A stretch of 5,562 nucleotides of DNA from an uncultured Acidobacteriota bacterium (GTDB lineage: Bacteria > Acidobacteriota > JAAYUB01), in NCBI GenBank assembly GCA_937925645.1, contig CALAMB010000277.1, positions 1 to 5,562 on the forward strand, in the 5' to 3' direction. The notes under the pieces are model-generated. The model ran no database searches. It was not told where the DNA came from and was given only the letters and a program-made list of their open reading frames with translations. This document shows, one piece after another, positions 1 through 5,562 of this stretch. A program made the position numbers and the translations under genes. How positions within the stretch are numbered: the first letter of the stretch is position 1; each line of letters starts with the position of its first letter.

Positions 1-546
1 TCCGGCAAGAGCACGCTGCTGCACGTGGTGGGCGGCATGGAGCCGCCCGACGCCGGCCGGGTGCTGGTCGGGGAAACCGAACTGTACGCGCTCGCGGGCG
101 ATGCGCGGGCGCATTTTCGGAACCGGCAGGTGGGCTTCGTGTTCCAGTTCCACCACCTCCTGCCCGAGTTCTCCGCCCTGGAGAACCTGATGATGCCCCT
201 CCTCATCCGGGGCGTCGGCGCGGCGGAGGCGTCCGCCGCGGCAACCGTCCTCATCGCCGAACTCGGCCTCGAGCACCGCTTGGCCAGCCGCCCAGGCGAG
301 CTCAGCGGCGGCGAACAGCAGCGGGTGGCGGTGGGCCGGGCGCTCATCACCGAGCCGGCGCTCCTGCTCATGGACGAGCCCACCGGCAACCTGGACCACG
401 GCACCGGCGACCGCACCATGGACCTGGTGCTGGGGCTCACGGCGCGGCGCGGCACCACGGTGCTGCTGGTGACGCACAACCCGGCGCTGGCGGAGCGCTG
501 CGCGGCGCGCTTCCGCATGACCGAGGGCCGGCTGGAGCCGGTGTAA
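1..546 (+). CDS. lolD: Lipoprotein-releasing ABC transporter ATP-binding protein, LolD-like (5' end outside window)
   Basis: This is the ATPase subunit of a LolCDE-type ABC transporter, which in diderm bacteria extracts lipoproteins from the inner membrane and passes them to the periplasmic carrier LolA. The reading frame is open from base 1, and the window starts inside the Walker A motif (SGKST, 1-15). Roughly 40-50 N-terminal residues are missing, judged against the usual LolD length of about 225-235; 181 residues are visible. The Q-loop glutamine is at 145-147, in VFQFHHLLPEFSALEN, a stretch typical of the LolD/MacB branch. The ABC signature LSGGEQQR is at 301-324, Walker B with the catalytic Glu (LLLMDEPTGNLD) at 361-396, and the H-loop histidine at 475-477. 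All ATPase motifs look intact. The stop is TAA at 544-546. The permease partner (LolC/LolE) is not in the window and would be expected upstream. A MacB-like or FtsE-like ATPase is the main alternative, but the Q-loop segment favours LolD. Confidence 0.93.
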   Translation, partial: SGKSTLLHVVGGMEPPDAGRVLVGETELYALAGDARAHFRNRQVGFVFQFHHLLPEFSALENLMMPLLIRGVGAAEASAAATVLIAELGLEHRLASRPGELSGGEQQRVAVGRALITEPALLLMDEPTGNLDHGTGDRTMDLVLGLTARRGTTVLLVTHNPALAERCAARFRMTEGRLEPV

Positions 547-555
547 CCCGTTCCC

Positions 556-596
556 GAAACCCCGTCTGGACAATTGCGTTGAAGCCGTCCGGTTTC
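556..596 (+). other. Weak imperfect hairpin in the lolD-M14 spacer
   Basis: GAAACC (556-561) can pair with GGTTTC (591-596), and GGAC (568-571) with GTCC (587-590). This gives a bulged stem 10 to 53 bases after the lolD stop. There is no T-run after it, so it is not a standard Rho-independent terminator. It could be a weak or Rho-assisted 3' end structure, or chance. The rest of the 120-base spacer contains only the -10-like element and the ribosome binding site of the next gene. Confidence 0.2.
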
Positions 597-623
597 ACTC
601 ACCCGGCCGGGCGTCAATCCATG

Positions 624-629
624 TATACT
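624..629 (+). promoter_or_regulatory. -10-like element TATACT upstream of the M14 gene
   Basis: TATACT differs from the sigma-70 consensus TATAAT at one position and stands out as an AT-rich patch in very GC-rich surroundings. It lies 37 bases before the ATG at 667, which would give a leader of about 30 bases. No acceptable -35 hexamer lies 16-18 bases upstream: the corresponding bases near 601-606 read ACCCGG. A TG dinucleotide directly precedes it (622-623), but without the one-base gap of a true extended -10. If functional, it would give the M14 gene its own promoter, independent of lolD. Confidence 0.4.
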
Positions 630-666
630 AGGGACGATTCCCGAACTTTCCGTTGAGGCAGGTGCC

Positions 667-3600
667 ATGCGCAGACTGGTCGTGCTCGCGGCGGTGATGG
701 TGATGGCCGGGTTCCTCCCGGCGGTTGATCCCGCTCCCGGCCTGGAGCGGGTGCTGGAGGCCGGGGCGCTCCTCGGCGACACGTCGGGCGACGGGGTGGC
801 GGACGCGATCCGCGCCCGCATCATCCTGTCGGGGGATTCGCCCAACCACCTGGCGGCCGCGGCCATCGCCGAACGGTTGGGCTTCGAGTCCACCGGCATG
901 AGTTTCGACTTTGTGACTGACGATGGCGGTCCGGCGCCGGATCCCGCGTGCTATCCGGTGGTGGTGGGCCGCGGCAACCGGCTGCTGCCCGCCGGGCTGG
1001 CGGCTACGGCGCCGCCTGGCGCCGCCGGCGGGCGCGGCTGGGCGGTGCTGCAGTCGGGCGCGCTGTCCGGCCGGCCGGCGCTGTTCCTGTACGGCTCCGA
1101 CGCCCTGGCCGAGGCGTATGCGGCGCGCGCCTTCTTCGGGCGGTTCCCTTACCTGTGGGACGTCTGGGGACGGGCGGACGGCGTCACTTACCGCAAGGTG
1201 CTGGATGACATCACCCGGTATCTGGCGGGACTGGGCGTCACGCCGCGGGGGCTGGCGATCACGGCCGCCCGGTACGAGAACCGGGGCGTCTTCGACCGCC
1301 GCCGCGACGAGGCCGTCCGGCTGGCGCGCGACTTGAAGGGATGGGCGCTGGACGACGGGGAAATCACCCGCCTCACCGTGGAGATCGCGGTGACCGGGAC
1401 GGCGCGGCGGAAGGTGGCCGAGGACCTGGCGCGTCTTTCCGCCGACCGCGCCTCCGGCCGGCGCACGGACCTCCTCAATTATCCCGGCCTGGCGGAGCTG
1501 GAATTGCGGCTGGTCGCGCCGGACGGCGCCGCCGCCGTCGCGGTCCCGCGTTTCTCGCTGCCGGACCGGTTCCTGAACCGGCGGTACCGGCAGGAGACCA
1601 CCGTCAAGCTGGACCGCAAGGTCTGGCTGGACGACCTGTACTCGGTCGCCGGGTTGTACGCCGACGGCAACGGTGACCGCATCCCCGACGACGTGCTTTT
1701 CCGGACGGTGGCCGGGGCGGGGGAGACCTCGGCGGAACTGGCCCTGCTGGCGGGCCGCGTCGCCCTCGAGACCGCCGGCTGCCGTTTTCCGCTGGTCCGG
1801 CTGGACACCGAGCTGGGCGATCCGGCCAAGGCCGGTCCGCTGCTCATCGCGGGCCCGGACAACCGGGCCGCCCGCCGGCTCCGCGACCTGGGCCTGGACC
1901 TGGCGCCCCGCCGGCCGACGGCGGGCGAAATCCGGGCGCTCAACGACAAGGCGCTGGCGGCGCCCCAGCTGCTGGTACACGGTGACAGCGCCGCGGCGAC
2001 CGGCGCCGCGCTCCATTACCTGGCGCGGTACTATCCGTACCTGGACGCGGCGCGGGACGAGGACCGCAGCGTCGCCGAGCTGGGCCAACAGGTCCTGCGC
2101 CGCCTGCAGGGCCGGGAGCCGGCCGCGGCCGCCGCAGCGCTGCTGGCCGAGCGCGCCCCGCTGCTGGACCTGCTGGGCGCGAACCCGGAAATCAAGGTGC
2201 GCGGCGAGCTGACGCTGGATCGGCTCGCGCCCGAGATCGCCGCCCCGATCGCCGCATACATCCACGACCGGTACTCCTCCGGCTGGGAGGTGGTGACCAC
2301 CAGCCGCGACGCGAACCGCACCGCCTTCGAAATCCGGAAGGAACTGCCGTGGGAGGGCGACGGGGTGCGGGATCGCGTGCGCCGGTACCTGGCGGCCGCG
2401 CCGGCGGGCGCCGGGCTGGAGCTGGAAATCCGCCTCAGTGAACCCGCTGATTTTCGGGTCCGCCTCGAAAGCGAGTGGCGGGCCGAACTGGACAGGGACT
2501 ATCCGGGGCGGATCCGGTCGCTGCGGGTCCTGAGCGCCTACAAGCAGGGCCTGTTTTGGCTGACGGAGTCGGTGCTCCCGCGCCTCCGGGGTCTGAAAGT
2601 CGCGGCGATCCGCGTCGAATTTCAGGATCGGCCGCCGGCCGGTGACGCCCTCCGCAAGGTCTACGGCGAAACGCCCGGCTGGCTGCAGGAACTCTTTCCC
2701 GCCGACGAGCTGATGGCGCGGGAGCTGGGCCTGGCCCCGGAGGCGGTGGAATTCCGCCGGATGGAACCGGCGGGCGACCAGCCGGTCTACCGGGTGGAGG
2801 CCCGGGATCGGGCCGGCCGCGTGGCGCTGGCCGAGACGTTCACGCCCCTGTTCGAGGAACGCCCCTTCTTCCGCCGCTTCCCGAGCTGGGGTGCGGCGCC
2901 GGTGCCCATGGCCGGTTTCGTTGTCCGCCGCGACGGCCGTGAGGTGGAGCGGGTGGCCGTGCCCACGGACATGGGCGCGGTCTGGGACGTTTACCAGGCC
3001 GAGGTGATCCCCGCCCTGGAGGAGCAGATCCGGAAGGCGGCGGGCGGCAAGCCCACGCCGGACAAGCAGCCGTTCTTCCGCCGCCTCACCGCGGAACTCG
3101 CCGCCAGCGAGCCGGACGAACGGCTGGGGCTCGACGAGGAGCACGTCTCGGCGCTCGAGGCCTTCCACGAGGACTTCTACTTCCTGACCCTCGAGTTCGT
3201 CAACCACATTCTGGAGAAGGACGCCGCCAAGGAGCCCGAGGGGGGCTATTTCCGCGCCAACCCGTTCGCCGCGCCGGGCAACGTGCTGCCGCTGGTGACG
3301 CGCGGGCCCGCGGGCAAGGGGCCCGTGGTCGCCTTCAAGCTCGAGCTGCCGCTGACCGACACCCCCCAGCTCGTTCTTGACTACACCACCCTGGAGCCCG
3401 TCACGCACACCGACAAGGTGAAGCTGGAGCCGCTCAAGGGCGCGGTGGTGCACTGCGAGTCGCTGTACGTGTCGGCGGACCGGGCGGTGTGCGGCGCGCG
3501 TTACCGCGTGGAGCTCAAGACGGCCGCCGAGTTCGACGCGTTCTGCCGCTTTTTCGCCCGGTACCGCGAGCTGGTTCGCGCCGGGGCGGACCCGGAGTTG

Positions 3601-4827
3601 GGCCGGTTCGGCCTCGCGGCGCTGGAGCTGGACGTGCGCGCGCCCGATGCGGCCGGCGTCTTCACCCTGGACATCCCGCCCGCCCCCGCCACAGCGGCGG
3701 AGCCCATTTTGGAGAAGCCGGCCCGGCCGTTCCGGCCGGACCATGTGGTGGGGCCGGAGGAGTGTGTCGCCGTCATGCGGCGCTGGGCGGGCGAGTCGGG
3801 CTACCGCGTCTTCCGGGCCGGCCGGTCGTACGAGGGGCGGCCGGTGTACGCCGCCGAGATTCTGGCGCCGAGCGCCGCCGAGATCCAGAGCCGGGTCAAG
3901 CTGGCCCTGCACAAGCCGACGCTCATGCTCACGGGGCGGCAGCACGCCAACGAGGTCGCCTCCACCGGCTACCTGCTCCACCTGATGGAGCTGCTGGCCC
4001 GGGACCCGGTTTGGGCGGCCTATCGGGACAAGGTCAATTTCGTCCTCCATCCCATGGAGAACCCCGACGGGGCGGCCCTGGCGGTGCGACTGGCGGCGCT
4101 GACCCCCGAGCACAGCCTCCACGCGGGGCGGTTCACCTCACTGGGGATCGACCTGGGCTACGAGGTGGACCGGCCGGACACGTTGTTGACGGAGGCGCGG
4201 GTGCGCAACGCCCTGTACGGCCGCTGGCTGCCCGACATCTACCTCAACCTGCACGGCTACCCGTCCCATGAATGGGTCCAGCAGTTCTCCGGCTACACCC
4301 CGTACCTGTTCCGGTCGTACTGGATCCCCAAGGGCTGGTTTGCCTATTTCCGCTACGACGACTCCGGGCTGGAGCCGGCCTACACCGAGGCCGGCGCCAA
4401 GCTGCTCCAGTACGTCAGCCGGGGGCTGGAGGCGAGTCCCGAATCCGATGCGTTCAACCAGCGTTTCTACCGCCGCTACGAGCGCTGGGCGGCCCGCTGG
4501 CAGCCGCACATTCACTATCTGGACCGGGTGAACCGCACCACGATTTTCCACACGCGCCGCTCCGGCACAGCCGCCCGGCCGAGCCCCCGCACCCGGGCCA
4601 CTTTCGCCGAGGGCGTCCCGGAGCTGATGGACGAGACGGCCCACGGCGAGTTCCTCTCCTTCCTGTCCCGGCAGGGGCTCGCCTACCTCAAGGCCCACCT
4701 CGACTACCTGGCGGACTGCCCGGTGGTCCGGGTGCCGGTGGACGAGGAGCGGGCCGACTATACCCTCTTTCAGGTGTACCGCCGCCGGCCGCCGCTGCCG
4801 GCCGGCGATGGCGGTCGGCGTCCTTGA
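667..4827 (+). CDS. Large exported protein with C-terminal peptidase M14 (zinc carboxypeptidase-like) domain
   Basis: The product has 1386 residues. The ATG at 667 is supported by GAGG at 655-658 (8-base spacing) and by a signal peptide starting there: MRR, then a hydrophobic stretch at residues 4-19, with cleavage likely near A19 or A23. It should act outside the cytoplasm; no other membrane segment is evident. Residues 35-165 and 330-461 are two copies of one module. Residues about 500-1015 are of unrecognised function. The M14 domain spans about 1025-1345. It starts with GRSYEGR (1052-1058). The zinc ligands are H1093 and E1096 (HANE) and H1196 (NLHGYPSHEW), and NPDG is at 1132-1135. E1323 (DETAHG) is my candidate for the catalytic glutamate. 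The family hydrolyses peptide or amide bonds with one zinc ion. The usual substrate-binding Asn-Arg is Gly-Tyr here (1164-1165), so the substrate is uncertain. The N-terminal region is far larger than in ordinary M14 enzymes. The M14 assignment is firm; the physiological role is unknown. Confidence 0.92.
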   Translation: MRRLVVLAAVMVMAGFLPAVDPAPGLERVLEAGALLGDTSGDGVADAIRARIILSGDSPNHLAAAAIAERLGFESTGMSFDFVTDDGGPAPDPACYPVVVGRGNRLLPAGLAATAPPGAAGGRGWAVLQSGALSGRPALFLYGSDALAEAYAARAFFGRFPYLWDVWGRADGVTYRKVLDDITRYLAGLGVTPRGLAITAARYENRGVFDRRRDEAVRLARDLKGWALDDGEITRLTVEIAVTGTARRKVAEDLARLSADRASGRRTDLLNYPGLAELELRLVAPDGAAAVAVPRFSLPDRFLNRRYRQETTVKLDRKVWLDDLYSVAGLYADGNGDRIPDDVLFRTVAGAGETSAELALLAGRVALETAGCRFPLVRLDTELGDPAKAGPLLIAGPDNRAARRLRDLGLDLAPRRPTAGEIRALNDKALAAPQLLVHGDSAAATGAALHYLARYYPYLDAARDEDRSVAELGQQVLRRLQGREPAAAAAALLAERAPLLDLLGANPEIKVRGELTLDRLAPEIAAPIAAYIHDRYSSGWEVVTTSRDANRTAFEIRKELPWEGDGVRDRVRRYLAAAPAGAGLELEIRLSEPADFRVRLESEWRAELDRDYPGRIRSLRVLSAYKQGLFWLTESVLPRLRGLKVAAIRVEFQDRPPAGDALRKVYGETPGWLQELFPADELMARELGLAPEAVEFRRMEPAGDQPVYRVEARDRAGRVALAETFTPLFEERPFFRRFPSWGAAPVPMAGFVVRRDGREVERVAVPTDMGAVWDVYQAEVIPALEEQIRKAAGGKPTPDKQPFFRRLTAELAASEPDERLGLDEEHVSALEAFHEDFYFLTLEFVNHILEKDAAKEPEGGYFRANPFAAPGNVLPLVTRGPAGKGPVVAFKLELPLTDTPQLVLDYTTLEPVTHTDKVKLEPLKGAVVHCESLYVSADRAVCGARYRVELKTAAEFDAFCRFFARYRELVRAGADPELGRFGLAALELDVRAPDAAGVFTLDIPPAPATAAEPILEKPARPFRPDHVVGPEECVAVMRRWAGESGYRVFRAGRSYEGRPVYAAEILAPSAAEIQSRVKLALHKPTLMLTGRQHANEVASTGYLLHLMELLARDPVWAAYRDKVNFVLHPMENPDGAALAVRLAALTPEHSLHAGRFTSLGIDLGYEVDRPDTLLTEARVRNALYGRWLPDIYLNLHGYPSHEWVQQFSGYTPYLFRSYWIPKGWFAYFRYDDSGLEPAYTEAGAKLLQYVSRGLEASPESDAFNQRFYRRYERWAARWQPHIHYLDRVNRTTIFHTRRSGTAARPSPRTRATFAEGVPELMDETAHGEFLSFLSRQGLAYLKAHLDYLADCPVVRVPVDEERADYTLFQVYRRRPPLPAGDGGRRP
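769..1161 (+). repeat. Protein-level repeat, copy 1 of the duplicated module (residues 35-165)
   Basis: This is the first copy of an internal duplication in the M14 protein. It opens with an aspartate-rich loop, DTSGDGVAD (residues 38-46). An Ala-rich helix follows, then the strand-turn segment PVVVGRGNR (97-105), then LFLYGSDALAEAYAARAFFGRFPYL (139-163; a strand, a Gly-Ser/Asp turn and a helix). The alternation of short hydrophobic strands and Ala-rich helices suggests a small alpha/beta domain. It is related to copy 2 at protein level only; the DNA has diverged too far for recent duplication. Confidence 0.7.
1654..2049 (+). repeat. Protein-level repeat, copy 2 of the duplicated module (residues 330-461)
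   Basis: The second copy aligns with copy 1 almost without gaps. The aspartate-rich loop DGNGDRIPD (333-341) matches 38-46, N399-R400 matches N104-R105 (all at offset 295), and PYL at 457-459 matches 161-163 (offset 296). The closing segment LLVHGDSAAATGAALHYLA (435-453) matches the strand-turn-helix of copy 1. One or two small indels separate the copies. The conserved loop, the GxxNR-like turn and the PYL end mark the same fold. Confidence 0.7.
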
Positions 4828-4885
4828 TACGGGAGCGATTTTGGTGCATCATAGAGGGTACGGCCGGCGCCGCGCGCCTGCCGGG

Positions 4886-4889
4886 GGAG
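4886..4889 (+). promoter_or_regulatory. Possible ribosome binding site of clpC, unusually distant
   Basis: GGAG, the end of a GGGGGAG run (4883-4889), is the only Shine-Dalgarno-like stretch before the clpC ATG. It lies 13 bases from the start, longer than the usual 5-9. The start is still secure because the protein begins with the conserved ClpC N-terminus. In the same leader, CGGCGCCG (4865-4872) is a perfect palindrome that could fold. I see no clear promoter in 4828-4902; TTGATA (4824-4829) and CATAGA (4850-4855) are 20 bases apart, which is too far. Confidence 0.35.
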
Positions 4890-4902
4890 ACGGACCGACA
4901 CC

Positions 4903-5562
4903 ATGTTCGAAAAATACACCGAGAAAGCCCGCCGGGTGATTTTCTTCGCCCGATACGAAGCGAGTCAGCTGGGCAGCAGCACCATCGACTCCGAGCACAT
5001 CCTCCTCGGCCTGATCCGGGAGGACAAGAAACTCAGCCGCTTCTTCCCGAAGGGGGAACCAGCGTTCGAGTCGCTGCGCAAAGCCGTCGAGAGCCAGTCG
5101 CGGATGCGGGAGAAGATCTCCACGTCCATCGAGATTCCCCTGTCCGGGGACACCAAGCGGGTGCTGAACAACGCCTCCGAGGAGGCGGAACTGCTGGGCA
5201 ACAAGTATGTGGGCACCGAGCACATCCTGCTCGGGCTGCTGCGGGAGAAGCAGACCACCGCCGGCCGGATGCTGTACGAGCAGGGATTGCGGCTCGCCAT
5301 TGTCCGCGACGCCATCGGCTCGTCCCAGACGTCCGAGGAGCCGAGCAAGCCATCCCGCAAGAAGAAAGACCCCCTCGTCGTCTACGAGTTCTCCCGCGAC
5401 CTCACCGAGGGCGCCTTCCGCGGGGAGCTGGACCCCCTCATCGGTCGCGACAACGAGCTGGACCGGGTGATCCAGATCCTGTGCCGCCGCACCAAGAACA
5501 ATCCCGTGCTCATCGGCGAGCCGGGCGTCGGCAAGACGGCCATCGTCGAGGGGCTGGCCCAG
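4903..5562 (+). CDS. clpC: ATP-dependent Clp protease ATP-binding subunit ClpC (3' end outside window)
   Basis: This is the start of a class I Clp/Hsp100 AAA+ unfoldase. ClpC proteins feed substrates into the ClpP peptidase in the cytoplasm for protein quality control and regulated proteolysis. The 220 visible residues run open to the window edge. The N-domain is made of two Clp-N repeats: residues about 3-60, with [13 protein letters not shown] at 28-40, and about 77-139, with [13 protein letters not shown] at 103-115. A charged linker follows (about 140-157, with KKK at 153-155). The first AAA+ domain begins with the conserved [19 protein letters not shown] (175-193), and its Walker A motif GEPGVGKT is at 205-212. 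A full ClpC has about 810-850 residues, so roughly three quarters is missing, including Walker B, the second AAA+ domain and the ClpP-binding loop. ClpA and ClpB are less likely: the N-terminus [20 protein letters not shown] is the ClpC type. No ctsR, mcsA or mcsB lies upstream, unlike in Firmicutes. Confidence 0.95.
   Translation, partial: MFEKYTEKARRVIFFARYEASQLGSSTIDSEHILLGLIREDKKLSRFFPKGEPAFESLRKAVESQSRMREKISTSIEIPLSGDTKRVLNNASEEAELLGNKYVGTEHILLGLLREKQTTAGRMLYEQGLRLAIVRDAIGSSQTSEEPSKPSRKKKDPLVVYEFSRDLTEGAFRGELDPLIGRDNELDRVIQILCRRTKNNPVLIGEPGVGKTAIVEGLAQ

Noticed and set aside
2863..3087. The pentapeptide PFFRR occurring twice (residues 733-737 and 802-806)
   Set aside because: The flanking residues do not align, so this looks like chance and not a repeat unit.
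628..4122. A 1164-codon open frame on the minus strand opposite the M14 gene
   Set aside because: It lies in exact codon register with the sense gene, so it is open only because that gene avoids TTA, CTA and TCA. Its translation is a low-complexity mix rich in Arg, Gly, Gln and Pro with no recognisable motif, while the sense frame has a signal peptide, a ribosome binding site and M14 catalytic motifs.
4138..4698. A 186-codon minus-strand open frame near the 3' end of the M14 gene
   Set aside because: It is the same register shadow, continuing beyond the single TCA codon at 4138-4140. It has no motif of its own and overlaps the conserved third zinc ligand region in the sense frame.
4783..4807. 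An 8-bp G/C hairpin (CGCCGGCC with GGCCGGCG, 9-base loop) at the end of the M14 gene, considered as a terminator
   Set aside because: It lies inside the coding sequence before the stop codon and has no following T-run. Such GC palindromes are expected by chance at this base composition.
4849..5360. Minus-strand open frames of 106-131 codons opposite clpC
   Set aside because: They overlap the two Clp-N repeats, whose sense translation is unmistakable. The antisense products show no family features.
1..5562. Search for a defence system, toxin-antitoxin pair, CRISPR array, tRNA or insertion sequence
   Set aside because: All coding space is taken by three genes of housekeeping or envelope type. 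The two spacers are too short for further genes, and I see no direct-repeat array, cloverleaf or terminal inverted repeats.

Overview
The window is a very GC-rich piece of bacterial chromosome with three genes, all on the + strand. It holds the 3' part of an ABC-transporter ATPase gene of the LolD type (1-546), one complete gene for an exported 1386-residue protein with a C-terminal zinc-carboxypeptidase-like (peptidase M14) domain (667-4827), and the 5' part of a ClpC-type AAA+ chaperone gene (4903 to the window end). The two spacers are short (120 and 75 bases). I see no RNA gene, mobile element or CRISPR array.

The organism is most likely a Gram-negative (diderm) bacterium. A LolD-like ATPase implies sorting of outer-membrane lipoproteins, and ClpC (rather than only ClpA/ClpB) fits lineages such as Acidobacteriota or related deep diderm phyla. 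The ClpC N-terminus ([20 protein letters not shown]) resembles acidobacterial ClpC as I remember it; this is a recollection, not a search result. Codon use is strongly biased to G/C at the third position, with TTA, CTA and TCA almost absent from the long gene.

The central gene is the main object of interest. After a signal peptide it carries about 1000 residues that I cannot assign to a named family, then the M14 domain. Within the N-terminal half a module of about 131 residues occurs twice, 295-296 residues apart, and each copy opens with an aspartate-rich loop resembling a calcium-binding loop. In the M14 domain the three zinc ligands are readable, but the Asn-Arg pair that normally binds the substrate's C-terminal carboxylate is replaced by Gly-Tyr. 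It may therefore not be an ordinary carboxypeptidase.

The three genes do not form an obvious pathway. LolD and the M14 protein both concern the cell envelope, while ClpC acts in cytoplasmic protein quality control. A -10-like TATACT precedes the M14 gene, which suggests separate transcription from lolD. I found no convincing case for a new multi-gene system in this window.
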